The notes beneath the pieces were generated by a model. The model had not been told where the DNA came from. It made no database searches and was given only the letters and a program-made list of their open reading frames with translations. Of a stretch of 64,000 nt of DNA, positions 7,717 through 16,366 are shown piece by piece (the stretch's first letter is position 1; every line of letters begins with the position of its first letter). Origin of the DNA: Pseudomonas sp. SLFW (lineage in GTDB: Bacteria > Pseudomonadota > Gammaproteobacteria > Pseudomonadales > Pseudomonadaceae); NCBI RefSeq assembly GCF_009905615.1, contig NZ_JAAAKW010000016.1, forward strand, positions 1 through 64,000. Reading direction: 5' to 3'. Position numbers and translations under genes: made by a program.

Positions 7717-9366
7717 ATGCTGAACGTAAAAGCAGTTCGTCCCGAGCTCGTGACCGTGCTCGCCAGTGTTTTTTTGCTGGTCGGGTTTAACCTGACGCTG
7801 TGGCAGCACCTGTTTACCATTACCGACTTCAACGGTAAGGGGCTGTTATTGCGTGGCGCGTTTGCCGTGATGGTTTTTTGTGCCTTTAATATTTTTCTGA
7901 CGTTGTTTGCCTTCAAGAAGGTATTAAAGCCGGTGTTGATCGCTTTATTCATGATCAGCGCGGGTGTCGCGTATTACATGGGCGAATACGGGGTCATGAT
8001 CGATTCAGGGATGTTTCGCAACTTCGCGGAGACCAACATCACCGAAGTTCAAGGGTTGCTGTCGTTAAAACTGTTTATTTATCTGTTTGCACTGGGCGTC
8101 GTGCCGTCCGTGGTGCTGTGGAAGGTGCCGGTCAACTACCGTCGCTGGCCGCGCGAAGTGTTGAGCAAAGTGGTCGTGAGTGCCGTCTGCTCGTGCGTGA
8201 TCGGTGGCGTGGCGCTGATGAACTATCAAGGGCTGGCGTCGCTGTTTCGCAACCATCACGAACTGCGCCTGATAGTGGTGCCAAGCAATTACATCGGTGC
8301 GTCGGTGGGTTACGTGAGCGAGCAGATCAAATCCGCGCAGAAGCCGTTCGTCAGCATCGGCCAGGACGCGCAACTGGCCAGCGACTGGCAGCAACACCCG
8401 CGTAAGTCCCTCACCGTACTGGTGGTCGGCGAGAGTGCCCGGGCCGAGAACTTCGGCATTCTGGGCTACAGCCGCGACACCACGCCGCAATTGAAGAAAG
8501 AGCCCGGTCTGCTGACCTTTACCGATGTTCACTCCTGTGGCACCGAAACCGCTGTGTCGGTGCCGTGCATGTTCTCCAACATGGGGCGCAAGGATTACGA
8601 CGCGAGCACCGCGAAGAACGAGGAGGGCATGCTCGACGTGCTCAAGCGCGCCGGTCTCGACGTGATCTGGCGCGATAACCAGTCGGGCTGCAAAGGCACC
8701 TGCGACCGTGTCACCCTGCAAGATGTCAGTAACCTCAAGGACCCGTCGTTGTGCGCCAATAACGAGTGCCGCGACGAGATCCTGCTGCAGGGCTTGCAGC
8801 ACTTTATCGACACGCTGGACAAGGACACCGTGTTGGTCCTGCACCAAATGGGCAGCCATGGCCCTGAGTACTTCAAGCGTTATCCAAAAGAATTCGAGAA
8901 ATTCACACCGGTGTGTGAAAGCAATGCCCTGAATAATTGCTCGCGGGAAAGTATCGTCAACGGATACGACAATACTTTGCTGTACACCGACCATGTATTG
9001 GCGACGCTCATCGATATTCTGCGCAGCAACCAGAATAAAGTGGACACCGCGATGCTGTATCTGTCCGATCACGGCGAGTCGCTGGGGGAATACAACTTGT
9101 TCCTGCATGGCACGCCTTACATGTTGGCGCCGGATCAGCAAAAACACGTACCGATGATTGCCTGGTTCTCCGACAACTATCAGCAGTCGTTTGCGGTAAA
9201 CACTCATTGTTTGCAAAAAGAACGCAACGCACCGTTGAGCCAGGACAATCTGTTCCATTCGATGCTGGGCCTGCTGAAAGTGCACACCCAAGTCTATAAC
9301 CCGGCGCTGGACATGTTTGCCGGCTGCCGGGGGATTTATACGGATGGGGTACTGGCGAATGAGTGA
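7717..9366 (+). CDS. eptA: lipid A phosphoethanolamine transferase
   Basis: Inner-membrane enzyme that moves phosphoethanolamine from phosphatidylethanolamine to lipid A, lowering negative charge and raising polymyxin tolerance. The 549-residue protein has about five membrane helices in the first 190 residues and a periplasmic alkaline-phosphatase-like domain after that. Catalytic landmarks are VVGESARAENFG (metal-binding Glu), SCGTETAVSVPCMFS with the predicted nucleophile Thr278, and LSDHGESLGE (metal-binding Asp and His). Several cysteines in the soluble domain match the disulfides of EptA. The ATG at 7717 is chosen by family length; the frame is open upstream to 7651 and no strong ribosome site is visible. 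A methyltransferase gene overlaps its end by 8 bp, so both are probably cotranscribed. Confidence 0.93.
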   Translation: MLNVKAVRPELVTVLASVFLLVGFNLTLWQHLFTITDFNGKGLLLRGAFAVMVFCAFNIFLTLFAFKKVLKPVLIALFMISAGVAYYMGEYGVMIDSGMFRNFAETNITEVQGLLSLKLFIYLFALGVVPSVVLWKVPVNYRRWPREVLSKVVVSAVCSCVIGGVALMNYQGLASLFRNHHELRLIVVPSNYIGASVGYVSEQIKSAQKPFVSIGQDAQLASDWQQHPRKSLTVLVVGESARAENFGILGYSRDTTPQLKKEPGLLTFTDVHSCGTETAVSVPCMFSNMGRKDYDASTAKNEEGMLDVLKRAGLDVIWRDNQSGCKGTCDRVTLQDVSNLKDPSLCANNECRDEILLQGLQHFIDTLDKDTVLVLHQMGSHGPEYFKRYPKEFEKFTPVCESNALNNCSRESIVNGYDNTLLYTDHVLATLIDILRSNQNKVDTAMLYLSDHGESLGEYNLFLHGTPYMLAPDQQKHVPMIAWFSDNYQQSFAVNTHCLQKERNAPLSQDNLFHSMLGLLKVHTQVYNPALDMFAGCRGIYTDGVLANE

Positions 9367-10021
9367 ACACACCACCGACCAGCACCCGGCGCAGCAGTAC
9401 GTGCAGCGCCATGAGCAGGGATTGGCCAGACGCTTGAGCCTTTGGCGCGACGCCCAACTGGCCCGTCAGGCGCTGCGCGATGCGGGCGAACCGGGGCTGG
9501 TGCTCGACGTGCCCTCTGGGTCCGGGCGTTTCTGGCCAATTCTGGCCGAGCACTCGAATCGGGTGATTCTGGCGGCGGACCCCTCCACCGACATGCTTGA
9601 AATCGCTGAAGCGCAGTCGAGTGCCGAGGTGCGCAAGCGGATTCGCACGTTCCAGAGTTCGGCGTTTTCAATCGGGCTGTCGGAGAACGCGGTCGATTGC
9701 ATCTTTTGCATGCGGCTGTTCCATCACGTGGCGGATCGGGAAAAACGCCAGGCCATCCTTGAGGAGTTCTATCGCGTCACCCGCGACACGGCCATTGTTG
9801 CGCTGTGGGTGGACGGCAACATCAAGGCGTGGCGACGCAAGCGTCAAGAATGCCAAAGGCTCGCTTCGGGCAATTCGACTGCCGTGCGCAATCGCTTCGT
9901 GGTGTGCCGCGCCGACATTGAGTCAGAGTTTGCCGAGGCCGGGTTCAGGATCATCGGTCACCACGATTTTCTTCCCGGCTACGCCATGTGGCGGGTGTAC
10001 GTATTGAGCAAAAACGGCTGA
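9359..10021 (+). CDS. class I SAM-dependent methyltransferase coupled to eptA
   Basis: Predicted cytoplasmic methyltransferase of 220 aa. Motif I is VLDVPSGSGRFW near residue 46 (SAM-binding glycines), an acidic residue follows in ILAADPS, and a later VDCIFCMRLFHHV matches motif III. The ATG at 9359 overlaps the last 8 bp of eptA, implying coupled translation; GGGG lies about ten bases before it. In P. aeruginosa a methyltransferase of this kind (WarA) is linked to the ColRS regulators and LPS modification, and the coupling to eptA suggests a similar envelope role here. That role is inferred from context only; the substrate is unknown. Confidence 0.8.
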   Translation: MSEHTTDQHPAQQYVQRHEQGLARRLSLWRDAQLARQALRDAGEPGLVLDVPSGSGRFWPILAEHSNRVILAADPSTDMLEIAEAQSSAEVRKRIRTFQSSAFSIGLSENAVDCIFCMRLFHHVADREKRQAILEEFYRVTRDTAIVALWVDGNIKAWRRKRQECQRLASGNSTAVRNRFVVCRADIESEFAEAGFRIIGHHDFLPGYAMWRVYVLSKNG

Positions 10022-10158
10022 ACGATCCGATGGACGGTCGCGGTTCACCCTCCCGTCGCCAAACACGGAAGATGAAGTTGTTCGAGACTTGTAGGACGGA
10101 TGCCCGGTAAACGCTCATAGCGATATATACTGCGCGCCATTCTTCAAGGGAGAGCCGT

Positions 10159-11292
10159 GTGGCCATCGATATTCACTGGATTCGCGACGACGACAGCCTC
10201 GCCCGACACTGCGCAGAGTGGCAGACGCTGCCATTCGTTGCCCTCGACACCGAATTCATGCGGGTCGATACCTTCTATCCCATCGCCGCGCTCTTGCAGA
10301 TCGGCGACGGGTCGCGCGCCTACCTGATCGACCCGTTGCTGATCAACGCGTGGAAACCCCTGGCCGCCCTGCTGGAAAACCCTGACGTCATTAAAGTTGT
10401 TCATGCCTGCAGCGAAGACCTTGAAGTCCTGTTGCGCCTCACGGGCAGCCTGCCCGCGCCGCTGTTCGACACCCAGCTCGCCGCCGCCTATCTGAACCTC
10501 GGATTCTCGATGGGCTACTCGCGCTTGGTGCAGGAAGTCCTGAACATCGAGCTGCCCAAAGGCGAAACCCGCTCGGACTGGCTGCAACGTCCGCTTTCGG
10601 ACACGCAAATCAGCTACGCCGCCGAAGACGCCGTGCACCTGGCCGAGGTCTACAGCCTGCTGCGCCCGCGCTTGTCCGATAAAAAATACGCCTGGGTGTT
10701 GGAAGACGGCGCCGAACTGGTCGCCAACCTGCGGCGGGAAACCGATCCCTACGAGGTCTATCGCGACGCCAAGCTGGCGTGGAAACTGTCCCGTGCCCAG
10801 TTGAGCGTGCTGCGCGAACTCTGCGCCTGGCGCGAGCAGCAGGCCCGCCTGCGCAATCAGCCGCGCAATCGGGTGCTGCGTGAGCATTCGTTGTGGCCGC
10901 TGGCAAAGACCCAGCCCGATAACCTCGGGGCGTTGGCGAAAATTGAAGACATGCACCCCAAGACCGTGCGTCAGGATGGCGAGTTTCTGCTGGACCTGAT
11001 CAAAAAAGCTGGCAGTGTCACCCCCGATCTGTGGCCGCCAGCCTTGCCTGAGCCGTTGCCGATTGAAGCGTCGAACGTACTGAAGAGCCTGCGCGCCATT
11101 GGCCAGCAGCAAGCCGAGCACCTCGACATGGCGCCGGAGCTGATGCTGCGCAAGAAGACGCTCGAAGCCCTGCTCAAGACCGGTTACCCAGACGGTCCCT
11201 ATAAACTGCCCGATTCGTTGCGTGGCTGGCGCCGCGAATTGATGGGCCAGATGCTGCTCGACAGCCTGGCCAACGCCGGAGAACAGCCTTGA
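10159..11292 (+). CDS. rnd: ribonuclease D
   Basis: 3'-5' exoribonuclease that helps trim tRNA and other small RNA 3' ends. The 377-aa protein begins at GTG 10159 behind a strong AAGGGAGAG site. The DEDD exonuclease domain covers about residues 1-190, with Asp30 and Glu32 in ALDTEFM, a conserved HACSEDLE helix and the YAAEDAVHL motif carrying Tyr and Asp. An HRDC RNA-binding domain follows at about 210-290 (KLSRAQLSVLREL). The ycgL gene starts inside its stop codon, an arrangement common in Pseudomonas. Confidence 0.95.
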   Translation: MAIDIHWIRDDDSLARHCAEWQTLPFVALDTEFMRVDTFYPIAALLQIGDGSRAYLIDPLLINAWKPLAALLENPDVIKVVHACSEDLEVLLRLTGSLPAPLFDTQLAAAYLNLGFSMGYSRLVQEVLNIELPKGETRSDWLQRPLSDTQISYAAEDAVHLAEVYSLLRPRLSDKKYAWVLEDGAELVANLRRETDPYEVYRDAKLAWKLSRAQLSVLRELCAWREQQARLRNQPRNRVLREHSLWPLAKTQPDNLGALAKIEDMHPKTVRQDGEFLLDLIKKAGSVTPDLWPPALPEPLPIEASNVLKSLRAIGQQQAEHLDMAPELMLRKKTLEALLKTGYPDGPYKLPDSLRGWRRELMGQMLLDSLANAGEQP

Positions 11293-11582
11293 AACGTATT
11301 TGCTCCATTTATCGCAGCCCACGCAGAAATGAAATGTACCTCTATGTGCTCAAGAGCGATGCGCTTGAGCGCGTGCCGGTCGAACTGCTGAGCGCATTCG
11401 GCAAGCCGCACCACGCGTTCGATCTGGTCCTCTCCCCGGAGCGCGCGCTGGCCCGTGAAGACATTCACGCAGTGCTGGCGAATCTGGAAAAGCAGGGCTA
11501 TCACCTGCAAATGCCGCCGGCCGAAGATGAGTACATCGAGCACCTGCCTGAAGAGTTGCTGCGCCGCAACGACCCGGTCTGA
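11289..11582 (+). CDS. ycgL: YcgL domain protein
   Basis: Small conserved gamma-proteobacterial protein (97 aa) of the YcgL fold. The sequence MKRICSIYRSPRRNEMYLYV at the start and the acidic tail match the family, which has no settled function. Translation starts at TTG 11289, whose last two bases are also the first two bases of the rnd stop codon, so synthesis depends on ribosomes finishing rnd. Such overlap argues that YcgL acts with RNase D, but this is inference from gene order. Confidence 0.92.
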   Translation: MKRICSIYRSPRRNEMYLYVLKSDALERVPVELLSAFGKPHHAFDLVLSPERALAREDIHAVLANLEKQGYHLQMPPAEDEYIEHLPEELLRRNDPV

Positions 11583-11714
11583 TTCACTTTCGACCCTGCA
11601 AGTCATCGCAGGGGTTTACCGGACCGCCGAGCGTTTCTGGCCTGTTTTTTTTGAGCGAGCGTCAAGGGCCAGACGCCATGCGGTCGCCTGTCCGTTTTTG
11701 TGAGTTTTGAATCC

Positions 11715-12647
11715 ATGCGCGTTCTGATCGCCGAACACGATTACCCCGTTTATACCGAACTCCTCCGCAACGCTGCTCCTGACCTTGAAGTGCTGAGCAG
11801 CGGCGACTCCGCCGAGCTGTCAAAAATGGCGGCTGATACGCCGATCTGGCTGGGCCAGCCTGACTTGCTCGCCAACCTGCTGCGTCAGGGTCATAAGCCG
11901 CAGTGGCTGCAATCGACTTGGGCCGGGGTCACCCCCTTGCTCGCGCCTGGCCTCAACCGCGACTACCGATTGACCCGTGCCGTGGGCATCTTCGGTCAAG
12001 TGATGGCCGAATTCGTCCTGACTTACATGCTGGTGCATGAGCGCGAAGTGCTGGCGCGGCTGGTCAGCCAGGTCGAGCGCAAGTGGGACGACCGTATGGG
12101 TCACAGCCTGGCGGGGCGCAAGGCGCTGATCGTCGGCACCGGCGACATTGGCGTCAGCGTTGCGCAGTTCCTGCTGCCGTTTGGCGTGCAGGTGTCGGGC
12201 GTTGCATCGACTGCCCGTGACCAGGCGCCGTTCGTGGAAGTTGGCTCGATGGACGATTTGCCACGTCTGGTGGGCGAAGCGGATTTCGTGATCAACCTGC
12301 TGCCAAACACGGCACAGACCCACGATATCTACGACGCGAAGCTGTTCGCCCAATTCAAGCCGTCGTCGTTGTTCATCAACGTTGGACGCGGCGTAGCGGT
12401 AGTGGATGCCGACCTGGTCAATGCCTTGAAGGAAGGGCACCTGGCGGGCGCGGTGATCGACGTGTGCCGTCAGGAGCCGCTGCCGCAACGTCACCCGTTC
12501 TGGACCGCGTGGGGCCTGCTGCTGACCGGCCACAGCTCCGCGCCGACCTCGCCACCGGCCATGACCCAATTGTTCGTAGAGAACCTGAGAGCGTTCAACG
12601 CGGGTGAGCCGCTGCGCGGATTGGTGGATTTCGCGAAGGGGTATTGA
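11715..12647 (+). CDS. D-2-hydroxyacid dehydrogenase (GhrA-like)
   Basis: NAD(P)H-dependent reductase of 2-keto acids such as glyoxylate or hydroxypyruvate (310 aa). Features are the nucleotide-binding GTGDIGVSVAQFL at about 142-154 and the catalytic residues in the usual order: Arg in NVGRGVAVV, Glu in VCRQEPLP, and His in LLTGHSSAP. The frame also offers GTG at 11700; ATG 11715 is preferred because the family starts MRVLIAEHD. No strong ribosome site is seen. It stands alone between ycgL and a repeat array. Confidence 0.85.
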   Translation: MRVLIAEHDYPVYTELLRNAAPDLEVLSSGDSAELSKMAADTPIWLGQPDLLANLLRQGHKPQWLQSTWAGVTPLLAPGLNRDYRLTRAVGIFGQVMAEFVLTYMLVHEREVLARLVSQVERKWDDRMGHSLAGRKALIVGTGDIGVSVAQFLLPFGVQVSGVASTARDQAPFVEVGSMDDLPRLVGEADFVINLLPNTAQTHDIYDAKLFAQFKPSSLFINVGRGVAVVDADLVNALKEGHLAGAVIDVCRQEPLPQRHPFWTAWGLLLTGHSSAPTSPPAMTQLFVENLRAFNAGEPLRGLVDFAKGY

Positions 12648-12661
12648 GGCGGGAGGCTGAT

Positions 12662-12748
12662 CTGACTGATGCGCCGCAATGTTTGCGGCCTGAAGCGGAC
12701 CTGACTGATGCGCCGCAATGTTTGCGGCCTGAAGCGGACCTGACTGAT
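12662..12748. repeat. tandem 39-bp repeat (two full copies plus part)
   Basis: A 39-bp unit beginning CTGACTGATGCGCCGCAATG repeats exactly at 12662-12700 and 12701-12739, then CTGACTGAT at 12740-12748 starts a third copy. The unit resembles the spacer inside the larger REP array that follows (GCGCCGCAATGTTCTCGGCC near 12973), so both probably arose from one ancestral repeat. It starts 15 bp after the dehydrogenase stop. Confidence 0.9.
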
Positions 12749-12762
12749 CTGGCCTCCCAAAA

Positions 12763-13070
12763 ATGGATCAGGCGACAGAGATGTGTCGGCTGTAACGCCT
12801 ATTCGCGAATGAATTCGCTCCCACAGGAGAGCAGCGGCGCCAGGATGTTTGTGGCCTGACGCGGATCTACCTGTAGGAGCGAATTCATTCGCGAAAGATG
12901 GATCAGGCGACAGAGATGCGTCGGCTGTAACGCCTATTTGCGAATGGATTCGCTCCTACAGGAGAGCACCAGCGCCGCAATGTTCTCGGCCTGACGCCGA
13001 TCCAACTGTGGGAGCGAATTTATTCGCGAAAGATGGATCAGGCGATACAAATGCGTCGGATGTAAGGGCC
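12763..13070. repeat. tandem REPIN array with exact 135-bp period
   Basis: The phrase ATGGATCAGGCGA recurs at 12763, 12898 and 13033, an exact 135-bp period with two full units and a partial third. Each full unit carries an inverted pair of REP palindromes: 12802-12827 with 12871-12896, and 12938-12962 with 13006-13030 (core GAGCGAATTC / GAATTCGCTC). Together with the 39-bp repeats this fills the whole gene-free stretch between the dehydrogenase and the nitroreductase. Confidence 0.9.
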
Positions 13071-13664
13071 TTACAAACTGAAATCCCCTTCAGCCGCCAA
13101 TTCCCCCACCGGACGGCGCGGGCTTGGGGTTTCGCGGGCTTGCAGGTACTCGGGCAGGGTCGATTTATCGCCCAGTTTGCCAATCGCCACCGCTGCGTGA
13201 ATGGCGTAACCCTCTGGAATCTTCAATTCCTTGCGAGTCTTCTCCTGATCGAAACCGGCCATGCCGTGGGTATGCCAGCCGCTCAGGCTCGCTTGCAGCG
13301 CCAGGTGACCCCATGCCGAACCGGTGTCGAAGGTGTGCCACAGCGCAGGCGTTTCTTCAGTGGCGCCTGGTGCGGTGAAGGTGGTCTTGGAAATCACGAT
13401 CACCAGCGCCGACGCGTGCTTCGCCCAGCCTTGGTTGAATTCCACCAGCAGGCTCAGAAAGCGCTCCCAGTTCGGCGTGTCGCGGCGCGCATAGAGGAAG
13501 CGCCACGGCTGCGAGTTATACGCGGACGGCGCCCAGCGTGCGGCCTCGAAGAAACTCAGCAGGGTTTCCTGCGGAATGCTCTCGCCGGTAAAGGCGCGAG
13601 GCGACCAGCGATCGGTGAATTGCGAATGAATGGCGTAGTCGGCAATGCGGGAGTTGTCGCTCAT
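13071..13664 (-). CDS. nitroreductase family protein
   Basis: FMN-dependent oxidoreductase of the nitroreductase superfamily (197 aa), acting on nitro compounds, quinones or similar acceptors. Visible motifs are FTDRWSPRAF near the start (phosphate-binding Arg), RWAPSAYNSQPW at about 42-53 (family flavin-binding signature) and AWGHLALQASLSGWHTHG at about 118-135. The stop codon abuts the repeat array, so its transcripts may end in REP hairpins. The natural substrate is not predictable. Confidence 0.88.
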   Translation of the reverse strand: MSDNSRIADYAIHSQFTDRWSPRAFTGESIPQETLLSFFEAARWAPSAYNSQPWRFLYARRDTPNWERFLSLLVEFNQGWAKHASALVIVISKTTFTAPGATEETPALWHTFDTGSAWGHLALQASLSGWHTHGMAGFDQEKTRKELKIPEGYAIHAAVAIGKLGDKSTLPEYLQARETPSPRRPVGELAAEGDFSL

Positions 13665-13947
13665 GGAAATTCCGGTCCTGAAAAAAGTGAAGTGACCGCC
13701 CGCCAGCGAACGTGGCGAACGGGATCAATCAGATGGGCCGTGGACGGCAGGCATCATCGAAACAGGATGAGTCTGATGCGGGTGTCGCGAAGGATTGGAG
13801 CCCGTATTCGCGAGGGCATAAAGCTACTGCGACTGCCTGACGCTGACAAGCCCGCGTGTACCGACAGTCGCCAGCGCTTGGCCCCGCGTGCCCTGTGCCA
13901 CTAGACTGGCGGCCTTTTCATCACCCGATACCGATTCCTTCGAAATC

Positions 13948-14397
13948 ATGGCCGCCAAAGTCGAACCGTTCTGGATGCGCAAAACCCTCGATCAACTTGA
14001 CCCGGTCGAGTGGGAATCCCTGTGCGACGGCTGCGGCCTGTGCTGCCTGCAGAAACTCGAAGACGAGGACGACGGCAGCGTCTATTACACGCGCGTCGCC
14101 TGCCAGTTGCTCGACCTGAACACCTGTCAATGCACCGATTATCCGAATCGTCGCGCACTGGTGCCGGATTGCATTCAACTCACGCCGGGTCAGGCCGATG
14201 AATTCAAGTGGTTGCCGCCCACCTGCGGCTACCGATTGGTCAGCGAAGGCAAAGACCTTCCGCTCTGGCACCACTTGGTGTGCGGGGATCGGGAGCAAGT
14301 GCACAAACAACGCATTTCCCAGTCAGGCCGGATGCTCAGCGAAAAGAGCGTCGCCGAGGACGACTGGGAGGATTACCTGATCTTCCGCGCTGGCTGA
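13948..14397 (+). CDS. ycgN: YcgN family cysteine-cluster protein
   Basis: Conserved protein of 149 aa (UPF0260/YcgN) with a cysteine-rich cluster resembling metal or Fe-S ligands: CDGCGLCC near residue 28, then further cysteines in VACQLLDLNTCQC and a CGYR segment. The function is not known. The start at ATG 13948 follows the conserved MAAKVEPFW beginning; the longer frame from 13888 is not family-like. There is no clear ribosome site. A signal-peptide protein follows 55 bp downstream on the same strand. Confidence 0.88.
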   Translation: MAAKVEPFWMRKTLDQLDPVEWESLCDGCGLCCLQKLEDEDDGSVYYTRVACQLLDLNTCQCTDYPNRRALVPDCIQLTPGQADEFKWLPPTCGYRLVSEGKDLPLWHHLVCGDREQVHKQRISQSGRMLSEKSVAEDDWEDYLIFRAG

Positions 14398-14452
14398 GCT
14401 GTTGTGAGCTAACCCCGATCCAAAAGCCTGTCGCAACAGGAGTGGTCTACTC

Positions 14453-15697
14453 GTGCGTTATCAACTGCCGCTGTGTGCTGCGATGCTTGCGTTGGGCCTG
14501 GCGATGTCTGTTCCGGCCAGCGCCGCGAAGAACGTCGATCTCGATTATCACGTCACCTTGCTGCCGCAGAGTGATCAGGCTGAAGTGCGCCTGACGCTGG
14601 AGCAGGGCAGCGCCGTGCGCAGCCTGGACATGAACCTCGGCCAGAAGGGCTACTTCAGTGACTTCACCGCCGATGGCCAATGGATCGCGGGGCCGGAAGG
14701 GCGCGGGGTGTGGAAGCCTGCATCGGGGAAGGCCACGCTGACCTGGCGTGTGAAAATCAATCGTCACACCGCCGACGCAATGCCCGAAAAACCGCGCTAC
14801 GACAGTCGCATGACCCCTGACTGGGCGTTGTTTCGTGGCGAAGACCTGGTGCCGCGCGCCCGTCTTGATCAGCAGGAAGGTGTGCATTTGCATGCGCGCT
14901 TGACCGTCGATCTGCCCACCGGCTGGAAAAACGTGGAAAGCTCATGGCCGCGCATTGGCAAGAATCGCTTCCGCATCGACAACGTGTCACGTCTGTTCGA
15001 TCGGCCTACGGGCTGGATGCTGGCGGGCAATCTGGTCAATCGCCGTGCACACCTCGGTGACACCGACGTCACCGTCAGCGCGCCGAAAGGGCAGGGCATG
15101 CGGCGGATGGAAACCCTGACGCTGCTGACGTTCGTCTGGCCGAAGCTGCAGGCCGTCTTCCCGCGAATTCCGGGCAAGCTGCTGGTGGTGGGCGCGGCGG
15201 ACGGCATGGCACGCAATGCCAGCGCCGGTCACGATTCAATCTACCTCAACAGCACCCGGCCACTGATCAGCGAGAGCGGCGCCAGCCCCTTGCTGTGGGA
15301 ACTGGTGCAGGTGTTTGCGCGCATTCGCACCAAGGACCGCAGCGACTGGATCAGGGCGGGCATCGCCGAGTATTACTCGGTCGAGCTGCTGCGTCGGGCC
15401 GGGGGCATGAGCGAGGACCGGTATCAGGACTGGCAATCGATCATGACGCGGGTCGGGCGCAAGGTAACGACCTTGCGCGGCGAGCGGGTCGATGCGGCCA
15501 TGACGGCCCGTGCGGCATTGCTGATGGGGACCTTGGATCAGGAAATTCGGCGCAAGACCAACGACCAGAAATCGCTGGATGATGTGGCACAGGGGTTGAT
15601 GCGAATGGGCGCGGTGAGCACTGAGGACTTCGTGCAGATCAGCGCGGGGGTGATGGGGGAGTCGTCGAAGGTGCTGGCGAGCAATCTGCTGCAATGA
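14453..15697 (+). CDS. secreted M61-peptidase-like protein lacking the zinc site
   Basis: Exported protein of 414 aa, starting at GTG 14453 with AGGAG ten bases upstream. A signal peptide ends at PASAA (about residue 24). The N-terminal beta-rich region and the segment around residues 275-315 (LLWELVQVFARIR, then DWIRAGIAEYYSVELLRRAG) align by eye with the M61 aminopeptidase pattern HExxH ... WxxEGxxxYY. The HExxH histidines are absent (LWELVQVF) and the EG glutamate is AG, so it is probably not a peptidase. It may bind peptides or envelope polymers; that is speculation. Confidence 0.7.
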   Translation: MRYQLPLCAAMLALGLAMSVPASAAKNVDLDYHVTLLPQSDQAEVRLTLEQGSAVRSLDMNLGQKGYFSDFTADGQWIAGPEGRGVWKPASGKATLTWRVKINRHTADAMPEKPRYDSRMTPDWALFRGEDLVPRARLDQQEGVHLHARLTVDLPTGWKNVESSWPRIGKNRFRIDNVSRLFDRPTGWMLAGNLVNRRAHLGDTDVTVSAPKGQGMRRMETLTLLTFVWPKLQAVFPRIPGKLLVVGAADGMARNASAGHDSIYLNSTRPLISESGASPLLWELVQVFARIRTKDRSDWIRAGIAEYYSVELLRRAGGMSEDRYQDWQSIMTRVGRKVTTLRGERVDAAMTARAALLMGTLDQEIRRKTNDQKSLDDVAQGLMRMGAVSTEDFVQISAGVMGESSKVLASNLLQ

Positions 15698-15787
15698 GGA
15701 AAGGCTTTCCCATTTCCCCATAGCGGCTTGGTTGCGGGTTTGAGCGATCTCAAGGCCGCCTCAATCATCTGCCAAACGCGACTCGAA

Positions 15788-15878
15788 CTGTAGGAGTGAG
15801 CTTGCTCGCGATCAGGCCGGATCAGAAAAGAATCCAGCGCGTGACCGACCGCTATCGCGAGCAAGCTCACTTCTACAG
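15788..15878. repeat. REP pair (REPIN), GAGCTTGCTCGCGAT family
   Basis: Two inverted REP palindromes, 15788-15812 (TGTAGGAGTGAGCTTGCTCG) and 15854-15878 (its near reverse complement), flank a 41-bp spacer between convergent genes. The pair could fold into one long hairpin and may protect or end transcripts. Confidence 0.9.
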
Positions 15879-15910
15879 GGGACACGCGAATCAGTGAGAG
15901 TTTGTTTGGA

Positions 15911-16282
15911 TCAAACGCCCTTCGGCCCTTTCACCGAATCGATGCTTTTCACCACTGCTTCTTCCGCCGCCACTTCGGCCTTGGTTTTCAGCTTGCTCAG
16001 TTCGGCGCCGGCCTCTTGAATGCGTGCGCGGGCCACGTTCATCTCGCTGCGGCTTTTTTCCAGCAGCGACTTGGCCGAGCAATGCCCTGTGATGCCGCGT
16101 GCGAGAACTGCGCCGCCAATGGCCAGCTGCACCAACCCGAAGATGCCGCCACGGCGCAGACCCTTGCCCATCATCAACACGCCACCGGCCAGCGAGCCGA
16201 TGCGCTCCCACCCCTGTACGTTTTGCTCTGGAAGGTCGTGAAGCTGACGATCGACACGTTTAAGGATCGGGGTATCGCTCAT
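15911..16282 (-). CDS. DUF2892-type inner-membrane protein
   Basis: Protein of 123 aa. A polar start (residues 1-25) is followed by a glycine-rich membrane hairpin (GSLAGGVLMMGKGLRRGGIFGLVQLAIGGAVLARG, about 29-63, split here only by description) containing a CSAKSLL segment, as in DUF2892/YgaP-type membrane domains. The C-terminal 50 residues are charged and heptad-like (RSEMNVARARIQEAGAEL), probably a coiled coil. Function unknown. It ends 33 bp from a REP pair and is transcribed away from the TrmH-like gene's end. Confidence 0.7.
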   Translation of the reverse strand: MSDTPILKRVDRQLHDLPEQNVQGWERIGSLAGGVLMMGKGLRRGGIFGLVQLAIGGAVLARGITGHCSAKSLLEKSRSEMNVARARIQEAGAELSKLKTKAEVAAEEAVVKSIDSVKGPKGV

Positions 16283-16366
16283 GATGCGTTCTCCATGAAA
16301 GGTAAGGTCCCTAAAGCTGACTCTCGGGCGGGCAAACTGTTCAATGCGTTTGACGCGGGACGTTGA

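Noticed and set aside
12849..13904. 351-codon open frame through the REP array and nitroreductase
   Set aside because: It starts inside repeats and continues antisense to a real gene; no ribosome site and repeat-derived residues.
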